DNA of 31,550 bases from Thiopontia sp964415865 (GTDB lineage Bacteria > Pseudomonadota > Gammaproteobacteria > GCF-002020875): the NCBI GenBank assembly GCA_964415865.1, contig CAYQBY010000020.1:1-31550 (forward strand), written 5' to 3'. Position 1 is the stretch's first letter; every line of letters starts with the position of its first letter. Both the position numbers and the translations under genes were made by a program. Below are positions 14,953 to 23,247 of the stretch, piece after piece. The notes beneath the pieces were generated by a model. It was not told where the DNA came from. It did no database searches and saw only the letters and a program-made list of their open reading frames with translations.

Positions 14953-15470
14953 CTCATGAACGGCATCATCAGCTTTTCTGGTTCGGTGAACTGGTTGATA
15001 TCGTACGCCATGCGCCCCATATTTTGGTTCATGGTGGCCATGGAGCCATTCATCTGGTTGATATCTGTGCTCATTCCAATAATTGCACCAGACATCTCCC
15101 CAATATTGTCTGACATTCCGTTGATGCGTCCGGACATGCTGGAAATATTGCGATTCAGTTGATGCATATCTTTACTCATGCTGTTCATGTTGCCAGACAT
15201 GGATTGCATACCAATACGTACCTGCTTGAAGTCCTCGGACATTCCAGCCTGCCCCTGCTCCATACTGCTAGCCATGGTAGACATACGGCTACGCATGTCG
15301 CGCATATCACCAGCCATACTGTTCACATCAGAACTCATCTGAATTACTGCGCCAGTCATTTGGTGCATATTCAGTCCCATGCTGAACATAAACAACGCCA
15401 TACCACCCCCCGCTATTACTCCTATAGACAGTAGTTTCGGCGGTATTTGATTCTGCTTTTCTTCAGCCAT
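14949..15470 (-). CDS. Methionine-zipper coiled-coil membrane protein, function unknown
   Basis: The 173-residue protein is not a family I can name. A transmembrane segment (about 13-35) is followed by a coiled coil to about residue 161 in one unbroken 3-4 register. Nearly all a/d positions are Met (with Ile, Val, Leu, Phe), Gly73 being the one clear exception. I count 31 methionines, about 18 percent. From residue 112 the heptads are nearly tandem: MSGRING, MSDNIGE, MSGAIIG, MSTDINQ, MNGSMAT, MNQNMGR, MAYDINQ. Basic residues before the helix suggest the N-terminus is inside and the coil periplasmic. It lies between a rhodanese (21-base gap) and dtd (ATGA overlap). Possible roles include a scaffold, an oxidation-sensitive sensor or a metal binder; none is shown. 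Confidence 0.85.
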   Translation of the reverse strand: MAEEKQNQIPPKLLSIGVIAGGGMALFMFSMGLNMHQMTGAVIQMSSDVNSMAGDMRDMRSRMSTMASSMEQGQAGMSEDFKQVRIGMQSMSGNMNSMSKDMHQLNRNISSMSGRINGMSDNIGEMSGAIIGMSTDINQMNGSMATMNQNMGRMAYDINQFTEPEKLMMPFMR

Positions 15471-15491
15471 TGGTCTCCTCCGGCATCAATA

Positions 15492-15920
15492 CTAACACTG
15501 TTCCCATGGCAGGCCACGGAATCTCCATCCACCCACACTGCTACGCTGGTGTTTGTCGTCCAATTCACCCTCAAACCCCTCATCAATATTGAATATCTGG
15601 TTGAAACCATCCTCAATAAGCTTCTTGCCTGCCTCTAGGGAGCGTTTTCCACTACGGCAGATCAGGATGATTGGTACTCCTGATGGATCACTATTTCCAT
15701 GTATACCTCCCAGTAACAGTTTTCTGAGATCAATGGAAAAGCTCTGATTGATAGTCCATTCGGGTTCATCAATCCACGGAATATGGACCGCCCCGACAGG
15801 GTGACCTACAAAGAGAAACTCCATACTTGAACGGACATCAATCAGCAGGGTACGTGGATCATCCTGTACCATCTGCCAGGCAGCGTTTGGGGAGATCGAA
15901 TTGATTTCGTTGGTATCCAT
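15492..15920 (-). CDS. Rhodanese-domain sulfurtransferase
   Basis: This is a cytoplasmic single-domain rhodanese of about 142 residues. LLIDVRSSMEFLFVGHPVGAVHIPW begins the fold (listed here across about residues 24-48), the catalytic loop is CRSGKRS, and the family ending GWRFRGLPWEQC is present. It has no membrane anchor, unlike the other rhodanese in the window. The start is uncertain: ATG 15920 is preferred, but GTG 15932 is in frame, four codons upstream, and neither has a clear ribosome binding site. It heads the rhodanese/coiled-coil/dtd group and is divergent from a tRNA thiolation gene, a possible acceptor of its sulfur. Confidence 0.88.
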   Translation of the reverse strand: MDTNEINSISPNAAWQMVQDDPRTLLIDVRSSMEFLFVGHPVGAVHIPWIDEPEWTINQSFSIDLRKLLLGGIHGNSDPSGVPIILICRSGKRSLEAGKKLIEDGFNQIFNIDEGFEGELDDKHQRSSVGGWRFRGLPWEQC

Positions 15921-15998
15921 ATTGCCAGTCACCGGTTATTGAACCTGAGTAATCTGGTGTAGAGTATACGATATTTGAGAATTGTCATAGAGTAATAA

Positions 15999-16742
15999 AT
16001 GGTAAGTAAGAGAAGAGCTTCCGCTCCCCCTAAAACACTTTTAAGGCAGGCTGGTAGAGCAATTGCAGATTACGATATGATTCGGGATGGTGATCGGGTC
16101 ATGCTGGGGCTATCCGGAGGTAAAGATTCACTTTCCCTATTGCATATCTTGATCCATATGCAGCGTCATGCCCCGATCCATTTTGATCTTGCGGCAATGA
16201 CAGTTGATCCTGAAATGGAGAATTTTGATCCGGCGGTGTTGCGACCATATCTGGAATCCTTGGGGATTGAATGGTTTATGGTCTCTCAACCAATCATGGA
16301 GCAGGCGGATGGGCATATGAAGGGAGACTCCTTCTGTTCATGGTGCGCAAGAATGAAGCGAGGGGTGATGTATACAACGATGCGTAAAGAGGGGTATAAC
16401 GTATTGGCTCTGGCACAGCATCTGGATGATCTGGCTGAAAGTTTTTTAATGTCGGCTTTCCATGAGGGACGACTGAATACAATGAAGGCAAACTACACAA
16501 TTGCAGCAGAGGACCTGCGGGTGATTCGCCCATTGGTATATGCAAGAGAGAGACAGTTACAGGATTTTGCCATGGATGCCCAGCTGCCGATTGTGGAGGA
16601 GAACTGTCCTGCTTGCTACACAAAACCAACACAGCGTGCCCATATGAAACAGCTGCTGTCAGAGGAGGAGGGCAGTAACCCGAATCTTATGAAGACGCTG
16701 CTCTCGACAATGCGTCCATTGATGGCCAAAGATAGTGCATAA
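15999..16742 (+). CDS. ttcA: TtcA-family PP-loop tRNA thiolation protein
   Basis: This PP-loop ATPase of 247 residues is expected to adenylate a tRNA base and insert sulfur through an iron-sulfur cluster (TtcA makes 2-thiocytidine-32). SGGKDS is at 39-44. The cysteine pairs are Cys113/Cys116 (SFCSWCARMKRG) and Cys203/Cys206 (NCPACY). The helix VLALAQHLDDLAESF replaces the E. coli GHHRDD form. It is shorter than E. coli TtcA (311 residues), with shorter N- and C-terminal parts and a different second cysteine context. It may therefore be a TtcA-like paralogue rather than the true TtcA. It is divergent from the rhodanese gene across about 78 bases. Confidence 0.75.
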   Translation: MVSKRRASAPPKTLLRQAGRAIADYDMIRDGDRVMLGLSGGKDSLSLLHILIHMQRHAPIHFDLAAMTVDPEMENFDPAVLRPYLESLGIEWFMVSQPIMEQADGHMKGDSFCSWCARMKRGVMYTTMRKEGYNVLALAQHLDDLAESFLMSAFHEGRLNTMKANYTIAAEDLRVIRPLVYARERQLQDFAMDAQLPIVEENCPACYTKPTQRAHMKQLLSEEEGSNPNLMKTLLSTMRPLMAKDSA

Positions 16743-16761
16743 CAGAGATATTAAGGCCAAA

Positions 16762-18213
16762 CTATTTTTTCCAGAAAGCCGGTGAGAATAGAACCAGAAT
16801 ACTGAAAATTTCTAGCCGTCCAACCAGCATGGCAAAGCTCAGAATTCCTTTTGCGCCATCACTTATGGATCCGTAGTGGGCACCGACATCACCCAGGCCT
16901 GGTCCCAGATTATTCATGCAGGCGGCAAGAGCGGAAAAGGCAGTAACCTGATCAAGTCCGGTTGCCATTAGCAGAATCAACATAATACTGAAGCTGGCGA
17001 CATAGAGTGAAAAGAACCCCCATACTGCGGTAATTACACTCTCTGGCAGGGATTTGTTACCAATCTTGACAGGGATTTGCGCATTGGGATGAATCAGGCG
17101 GGCAATCTCACGCATTCCCTGACGAAACAGCATTAGAAAGCGGATGACTTTCATGCCGCCACCTGTTGAACCGGCACAGCCACCAACAAAGCTGGCAAAT
17201 ATCAGCAGTAGCGGCAGAAAGCTTGGCCACTCATGAAACTGTGTAGTAGTAAATCCAGTAGTAGTACCAATGGAGATGGCCTGAAAAATGGCATGCCAGA
17301 TGGCCTCTCCACTATCCTCAAAAGTTCCGGAAAATGCGAGAAAGAGGGCTGTAATCGTTGCAACAGATGTCAGGATCGTAATGTATGTGCGGAATTCAGA
17401 ATCTTGGAGATAGGGCTTGATGGTGAAACGGCTCAAGGCAAGGAAGTGGAGCGAAAAATTTATACCCGAGAGCAACATGAAGATTAGCGCGATACTCTCA
17501 ATAAGCCTGCTGTCAAACCATCCTATACTGGCATCGTGAGTTGAGAACCCTCCAATGGCAACTGTCGAAAAGCTGTGAGCAATCGCATCAAACGGGGTCA
17601 TACCCGCAAGCCAATAAGCCGTACCACATGCTACTGTCAGACCCAGATAGATAAACCAGAGCGCCTTGGCAGTCTGAGTGATGCGTGGTGTAAGTTTGTT
17701 ATCCTTGATTGGTCCTGGAGTCTCTGCACGATACAGCTGCATACCACCAATCCCCAGCATGGGGAGGATAGCAACTGCCAATACAATAATTCCCATACCT
17801 CCAAACCATTGGAGCTGCTGTCTGTAATAGAGGATAGATTTGGGTAGTGAGTCAATATTGGTGATGACAGTTGCACCGGTTGTGGTCAGGCCGGATAGCG
17901 ACTCAAACAGAGCATCCATTATGCTCATGTGAGGGGTGGTCCCAAGTGCGAAAGGGAGAGCCCCAGAGAGTCCCAGCACAGCCCAGAATAGTACAACGAC
18001 CAAAAAACCATCACGTATACGAAGCTCTTTTTTGATGCCGCGAACCGGGTTCCAGATCATGAACCCACTGACAACGGTGATGGTAAGGGCGAGAAAAAAT
18101 GGAAAAAATGCACCATCCTGATAAATCATTGAGACCACCATTGGTGGAACCATGCTCAGACTGAAAATCATCAGCAGTAGCCCAAGAATTCTCTGGATAA
18201 CCTGAGGTTGCAT
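16762..18213 (-). CDS. trkH: Trk potassium uptake system membrane subunit
   Basis: TrkH is the potassium-translocating membrane protein that works with TrkA. The 483-residue protein has about ten membrane helices with four P-loop repeats. The first filter is clear in GLTTTGATVITNI, later ones in STVAIGGFSTHD and ISIGTTTGFTT, and the last near ACMNNLGPGLG. Length matches the family. It follows trkA by 15 bases and is the last gene of the long minus-strand operon. Its stop faces that of the ttcA-like gene with 19 bases between. Confidence 0.96.
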   Translation of the reverse strand: MQPQVIQRILGLLLMIFSLSMVPPMVVSMIYQDGAFFPFFLALTITVVSGFMIWNPVRGIKKELRIRDGFLVVVLFWAVLGLSGALPFALGTTPHMSIMDALFESLSGLTTTGATVITNIDSLPKSILYYRQQLQWFGGMGIIVLAVAILPMLGIGGMQLYRAETPGPIKDNKLTPRITQTAKALWFIYLGLTVACGTAYWLAGMTPFDAIAHSFSTVAIGGFSTHDASIGWFDSRLIESIALIFMLLSGINFSLHFLALSRFTIKPYLQDSEFRTYITILTSVATITALFLAFSGTFEDSGEAIWHAIFQAISIGTTTGFTTTQFHEWPSFLPLLLIFASFVGGCAGSTGGGMKVIRFLMLFRQGMREIARLIHPNAQIPVKIGNKSLPESVITAVWGFFSLYVASFSIMLILLMATGLDQVTAFSALAACMNNLGPGLGDVGAHYGSISDGAKGILSFAMLVGRLEIFSILVLFSPAFWKK

Positions 18214-18228
18214 TAGTGGTTCAGTACC

Positions 18229-19596
18229 CTAGAAGATGGAGAGTTTTGAGGGTTTGAATAGTTTCTCAACCTCATGAATTCTGTTTTTATCTATAAGGAA
18301 CAGAATGACATGATCCCCTGATCTGATGACAAGATCGTGGTGCGCAATCAGTACCTCATCTCCCCTGACCACTGCACCAATGGAAGCGCCGCGCGGGAGC
18401 TTGATATTTTCAATGGTACGGTTAACAACCTTTGAATCATCATGAGCAATGGCCTCAATTGCCTCCGCAGCGCCACGGCGCAGGGAGTGAGCCACAACAA
18501 CATCTCCTTGCCGAACACGTGCCAACAGGGAGCTAATGGTTGCCTGTTGTGGAGAGATAGCAATATCAATAATTTCACTCTCCACCAGGTTGGCATAGGC
18601 AGGGCGGTTGATCAGGGTCATAACCTTATGAGCCCCCAGACGTTTTGCCAGCATGGATGAGAGTATATTGGCTTCATCATCACTGGTGACGGCAATAAAG
18701 ACATCAACATCCTCGATGCTCTCTTCCAGCAACAGATCTCTGTCAGCAGCATCACCCAACAATACAATGGTATCCGACAGTTCCTCCGACAGTTGTTGTG
18801 CCTTCTCCGGATTGTGCTCTATCACCTTGACGTCAAGATCCTTCTCAATAGCACATGCCAGTGCGGTTCCAACATTTCCACCACCAGCAATCATTATTCG
18901 TTGATAGGGACGATCCAGGCGGCGCAGTTCCCCCATTACCTGCAGAGTATTCTCCTGAGCCACAATGAAATTAACCTCATCATCAACCTCAATCACCGTA
19001 TCCTTTTTAGGGAGAATAGGGCGCCCCTTACGGAAAATTGCAACAAAGCGCATATCAATATCTGGCATATGTTCACGGACAGTTTTCAGTTCATGACCAA
19101 CCAGAGGGCCACCATAATAGGCGCGGACAGTAACCAGTTGGACCTTGCCGTCAGCAAAATCCAAAACCTGCAGTGATCCCGGGAGCTCTATCAGTTTTCT
19201 AATATAGTCTGTTACCACCTGTTCCGGACTTATCAGCATATCAACCGGAGCAGACTCATATTGAAATAGCTCGCTACGCTCAAGATACTCTGGGGCACGA
19301 ACCCGCGCAATCTTGTTTGGGGTGTTGAAAAGGGTAGAGGCAACCTGACAGGCAACAATATTTACCTCATCACTATCGGTTACTGCAAGAATCATCTCGG
19401 CATTTTCAGCACCAGCCTGGGTAAGCACTTTTGGGTAGGATGCATGTCCTACAACTGTACGAATATCGAGACGGTCCTGTAGCGCATGCAGTCGTTCAAT
19501 ATTGGTATCCACCATAGTGACATCGTTTGATTCCAGAGCGAGATTCTCTGCTACAGATGTTCCAACTTGTCCGGCACCAAGGATAATAATATTCAT
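18229..19596 (-). CDS. trkA: Trk system peripheral NAD-binding regulator
   Basis: TrkA is the cytoplasmic gating subunit of the Trk potassium transporter. The 455-residue protein has two RCK units. The first Rossmann fold begins MNIIILGAGQVGTSVAE and the second IMIAGGGNVGTALACA near the middle; each is followed by a TrkA_C domain. It lies ten bases after ntrX and is probably cotranscribed with it, giving the ntrYX-trkAH order. Confidence 0.97.
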   Translation of the reverse strand: MNIIILGAGQVGTSVAENLALESNDVTMVDTNIERLHALQDRLDIRTVVGHASYPKVLTQAGAENAEMILAVTDSDEVNIVACQVASTLFNTPNKIARVRAPEYLERSELFQYESAPVDMLISPEQVVTDYIRKLIELPGSLQVLDFADGKVQLVTVRAYYGGPLVGHELKTVREHMPDIDMRFVAIFRKGRPILPKKDTVIEVDDEVNFIVAQENTLQVMGELRRLDRPYQRIMIAGGGNVGTALACAIEKDLDVKVIEHNPEKAQQLSEELSDTIVLLGDAADRDLLLEESIEDVDVFIAVTSDDEANILSSMLAKRLGAHKVMTLINRPAYANLVESEIIDIAISPQQATISSLLARVRQGDVVVAHSLRRGAAEAIEAIAHDDSKVVNRTIENIKLPRGASIGAVVRGDEVLIAHHDLVIRSGDHVILFLIDKNRIHEVEKLFKPSKLSIF

Positions 19597-19606
19597 AACG
19601 TCCTAT

Positions 19607-20980
19607 TTACGGTAATTTCTTTGGGTCTATTCCCAAAAGTTTCATCTTTCTGTAGAGATTTGTCCTCTCTACCCCGGCGCGTTCTGCAGTCTTTGAGACA
19701 TTTCCGTTAGTATCAACAAGATGGTGAAGCAGATAGTCATGTTCAAAACGTTCACGAGCTGCCTTGAGGGGGAGGGTAAATTCAGTGCGTGACGATGGGG
19801 CATCGGTCTCGGTTTGCTTGAGCTGCATTGAGAGCATGGGTGCAATTTCATCCTGCCCAACCTCCTCTCCGCTCCCCATAATTAACAATCTTTGTACCAG
19901 ATTCTTGAGCTCAAGAACATTACCAGGCCAGCGATACTGTCTCAGTAAGTTGATGGCGGCCATGGAGAAGCTGCGGTATGTGAGTCCATGCTGCTGATTG
20001 AAATGGTCTACATAATAATTAAGTAGATCCATAATATCCTCAGGACGTTCTCGCAGTGGTGGAACATTCAGAGGAACACCATTGAGATGAAAGTAGAGAT
20101 CCTCCCGGAACCTGCCGGCAGCAACCTCATTACCCAGATTTTTTTGGGTAGAGGCAATAATTCTCAGGCTTGGCTGAATGGGTTCACTGCCACCTACACG
20201 TAAAAAACTCCCAGCCTCCAGAGCTCCCATCAGACGGGCTTGAGTGTTTGGGGCCATCTCATCAATATCTTCCAGAAAAAGGGTGCCATGATTGGCCTGT
20301 TCCAGACGACCATAATTGATCTGTTCACCAGATTCACTACCAAAAAGTTCTATATCTGTATTTTCCACAGCGATTGAGCCCATAGGAACAACAATGAATG
20401 GCCCATCTTTTTGCGGGCTGTGACTGTGAATATAGCGCGCAAACATCTTTTTCCCAGAGCCCGACTCGCCACCAATCAATATCGGCATATTGTGTTGTGC
20501 GATACGTTCTGCGTCACTTTTTACCTGCTGCACAGTCTGGCTCTTGCCGGTTGGCTCGGTAACTGATTGTGAGGTGTGTCTCTGTAGAGATATATTCTCT
20601 TGCTTTAATTTTGCTGCCTTTAGTGCGTTGTTGATGGTTAGCAGTAGTTTGGCCAGAGAGAGAGGTTTTTCCAGGAAATCGTAGGCTCCCAGTCGAGTCG
20701 CCTCTACTGCGGTCTCAACAGTTCCATGGCCGGACATCATTACAATGGGAAGACCCTCGGTCTCATCATCAGAGACCCACTCCTTGAGCAGGGTTATGCC
20801 ATCCACATCTGGCATCCATATATCAAGCAAAATCAGGTCTGGACGGCGATTACGACGTGCACTGCGCGCAGAGGCACCATCCTCGGCGGTCTCAACATCA
20901 AATCCCTCATCCTCCAGAATGTCGCTTACTGTATTGCGAATCTCCAGCTCATCATCTACAACAAGAATATAGGGCTTCAT
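19607..20980 (-). CDS. ntrX: NtrX-type response regulator without a GAFTGA loop
   Basis: The 457-residue regulator has a receiver domain (1-120, phosphorylation site Asp53), an AAA+ domain (about 140-370) and a Fis-type HTH (about 425-450). Walker A is GESGSGKK (171-178), Walker B region GTLFLEDIDE (232-241), and RFREDLYFHLN carries the arginine-finger region. The sigma-54-contacting GAFTGA loop, expected between ELFG (211) and the Walker B region, is absent. As in NtrX proteins generally, sigma-54 activation is therefore doubtful, and it may regulate without it. The ATG overlaps the ntrY stop (ATGA). The signal is unknown; NtrYX systems are linked to nitrogen, envelope or redox responses. 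Confidence 0.9.
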   Translation of the reverse strand: MKPYILVVDDELEIRNTVSDILEDEGFDVETAEDGASARSARRNRRPDLILLDIWMPDVDGITLLKEWVSDDETEGLPIVMMSGHGTVETAVEATRLGAYDFLEKPLSLAKLLLTINNALKAAKLKQENISLQRHTSQSVTEPTGKSQTVQQVKSDAERIAQHNMPILIGGESGSGKKMFARYIHSHSPQKDGPFIVVPMGSIAVENTDIELFGSESGEQINYGRLEQANHGTLFLEDIDEMAPNTQARLMGALEAGSFLRVGGSEPIQPSLRIIASTQKNLGNEVAAGRFREDLYFHLNGVPLNVPPLRERPEDIMDLLNYYVDHFNQQHGLTYRSFSMAAINLLRQYRWPGNVLELKNLVQRLLIMGSGEEVGQDEIAPMLSMQLKQTETDAPSSRTEFTLPLKAARERFEHDYLLHHLVDTNGNVSKTAERAGVERTNLYRKMKLLGIDPKKLP

Positions 20981-23247
20981 GCCTGTTCTCCACGGGGCGT
21001 AAAACGGTCCCTGGAAGAGTGGTGGTGGATTGGCAGGGTAAGTTCAAAACAGCTCCCTCGATCAGGGTTGAGAAGTTTTATCTGCCCGTTATGCTCTTCG
21101 ATCATTCGTTTCACAATAGCCAGCCCTAATCCAGTCCCCTTCGGTTTTGTGGTGGCATAGGGTTCAAAAATATGTGATTTCATTTCATCATCTATGCCTG
21201 CCCCATTATCGCAAATTTTTATCTGCAGGGTGTCTGTTGCTGGTTGATCGGTAATTTTGGCAGTAACAGTTACATTGGCAGCCTTCTCATCGTCAGATGA
21301 CTCTAGTCCATTTTTTATCAAATTATTGAGGATCTGACGTAGCCGATCCACATCTCCTTCAATATCTGGTAGCTCTCCCTCTATTTGGAGATGAATGTGC
21401 TCCGGATATTGTGCGCAGTATAGGTCCACTACGCCGTTGAGCAGTGTAGATGGGTTTATGGTTGTTATCTGGAGTTTGGGAGTGCGGGCATAGTCAGAAA
21501 ATGCCTGAACCATTTTCTTTAATGTATCCACCTGTTGCACAATGGTACTGGTGGCCCGATCCAGTATGGCGCCATCTTCTTCGTTCATCTGGTGAAGATA
21601 TTTGTGGCGTAGTCGGTCTGCAGAGAGTTGGATTGGGGTAAGTGGGTTCTTGATTTCATGAGCCAATCGTCTTGCAACCTCACTCCAAGCAGCATTTTTC
21701 TGCGCGGAAACCAGATCTGTTACATCATCAAATACAATCACAAAGCCTCTTAACTGTTTGTCCTCAAGTAGACAACTGCCACGACAGAAGAGGCTTCTGA
21801 TCCCCTTTGATGTGGTTATGTCGAGTGATGCCCCCCATTCTTGTTCCCCAGCACTGATGTGGCTGGTGAGCGCGTCCACAAGAGGTAAGATGATAGGGTA
21901 GTGTTGGGCAACTATGCCAATTGGTATGCCGGGTGTGGGATTGATCTTGCTATCCAGAATTTGGCATGCAGCACTATTGATTCGTTCCAGTCGACGTTTG
22001 GAGTCTAGCACCAGAACCCCTGATGAGAGGTGGGAGAGAATTCCCTCTAATCGTGCATTTTGATGTTCGATTAATTGTTGGCTCTGGTGCAGGCTTTTAT
22101 GGGTGTGCTCAAGGTTTAGCGTCATGTCATTGAATGACTGGACCAGAAAACCAAGATCATCATGTGAGATATGAGAGATTGGTTGGTTATAGACCCCTGC
22201 AGCAACAGCCTGAGTGCCTTTTGCCAGCTCACTAATGGGGGCAGTAAGCCGGCGGGTCGAGTAAAAGGCAAACCAGAGCGCACTCAGCAGAGAGAGCAGA
22301 AGAATCATGATAAAGGCAATGTTATGAACAGTACCACGCTGCTTTTCCAGGTATAGACGCCTCTTGTTATGCATAACTGCGTCATTGATCTTCTCTTGGC
22401 CACTCTCTAGCTGTTTTGGAATAGTAAAATAGGTAGAGAGGATGCGACTTTCTCCGCCCTCTGAATGGTAGTTATGAACTGGAATCACAATATGAAGGAT
22501 CTGACCAAGATCCTCATGAACCTGTACCTTGTGATAGTCAAGCCCCTGCTGTATCTGGCTTACAATCAGCTGGTCCAATGGTTTTGGTATCAATTCAGGC
22601 TCAGATAGCAGACTGCTGAAACTGAGTTGATGGCCCGAAAAGTCATAGAGCGCAAACTCCATCGCCTTGCTGTTTTCCATGGCATCTTCAAGCAGAAGAT
22701 CTACCATACCCTGAGGAGTATTGGAGATAGTGCTGCCTAGCTGATACAGATTCTCAATAATTCTTTTTTTGCGTTCATTCAGGGCGGTTTTGTAGAGTGC
22801 ACGAGATCCATCCAGGGCACTCATGATCTCACTCTCCCCACTATCCTGTTGTCTGAGAATCTGGGTTGTAAACAGTGAGATGATCAGGATTGGAATCAGG
22901 GCAAGGGAGACAAAAATTCCAACAAAGCGAAAATGGAGTTTTGCCCCAGATTCTCCTGCACGAAATCTTCGGACCAGGCGGTATAGATTAAGCGCTATGT
23001 TGGAGAACAGAATGGTCAGTCCAATGGTGCTGGTAATAACAATATGAGGAAATAGATCCCCAAGGGTATCCGGGTTGTGGATTGCAATAGCCAGCAGTAC
23101 AAAGGCAATCCCAGTAGCAATTGTGCCGGTGACAGCAATAGTGCCTGATAGTGTGCGTCTAAACTTTCCTGGGCTCCTCTTTCTGCTTGTGCCTGATCCA
23201 GACATTAACGTCTCAGGGTGTTGGGCAGACGTTGGTTGCGGGCTCAT
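20977..23247 (-). CDS. ntrY: NtrY-type membrane sensor histidine kinase
   Basis: The kinase has about 756 residues from ATG 23247, whose ATGA overlaps the upstream stop; an in-frame ATG at 23274 would add nine residues. Three membrane helices lie near the N-terminus (about 34-56, 67-92, 106-130). They are followed by an extracytoplasmic region, a fourth helix (about 307-331), a HAMP domain and a PAS domain (about 400-515). The dimerisation/H-box has His530 in RRLAHEIKNPLTP. The ATPase domain has N, G1 (DNGAGID) and G2 (GTGLGLAIVKRM) boxes. It partners with the adjacent NtrX. Confidence 0.92.
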   Translation of the reverse strand: MSPQPTSAQHPETLMSGSGTSRKRSPGKFRRTLSGTIAVTGTIATGIAFVLLAIAIHNPDTLGDLFPHIVITSTIGLTILFSNIALNLYRLVRRFRAGESGAKLHFRFVGIFVSLALIPILIISLFTTQILRQQDSGESEIMSALDGSRALYKTALNERKKRIIENLYQLGSTISNTPQGMVDLLLEDAMENSKAMEFALYDFSGHQLSFSSLLSEPELIPKPLDQLIVSQIQQGLDYHKVQVHEDLGQILHIVIPVHNYHSEGGESRILSTYFTIPKQLESGQEKINDAVMHNKRRLYLEKQRGTVHNIAFIMILLLSLLSALWFAFYSTRRLTAPISELAKGTQAVAAGVYNQPISHISHDDLGFLVQSFNDMTLNLEHTHKSLHQSQQLIEHQNARLEGILSHLSSGVLVLDSKRRLERINSAACQILDSKINPTPGIPIGIVAQHYPIILPLVDALTSHISAGEQEWGASLDITTSKGIRSLFCRGSCLLEDKQLRGFVIVFDDVTDLVSAQKNAAWSEVARRLAHEIKNPLTPIQLSADRLRHKYLHQMNEEDGAILDRATSTIVQQVDTLKKMVQAFSDYARTPKLQITTINPSTLLNGVVDLYCAQYPEHIHLQIEGELPDIEGDVDRLRQILNNLIKNGLESSDDEKAANVTVTAKITDQPATDTLQIKICDNGAGIDDEMKSHIFEPYATTKPKGTGLGLAIVKRMIEEHNGQIKLLNPDRGSCFELTLPIHHHSSRDRFTPRGEQA

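Noticed and set aside
15159..15434. Histidine-rich frame opposite the methionine-zipper gene
   Set aside because: Repeated CAT triplets are simply the antisense of repeated ATG codons, so the His-rich reading is an artefact.
14949..15470. Repetitive DNA here considered as a CRISPR array or satellite
   Set aside because: The periodicity is 21 bases (seven codons) and imperfect, with a continuous open frame; there are no identical repeats with unique spacers.
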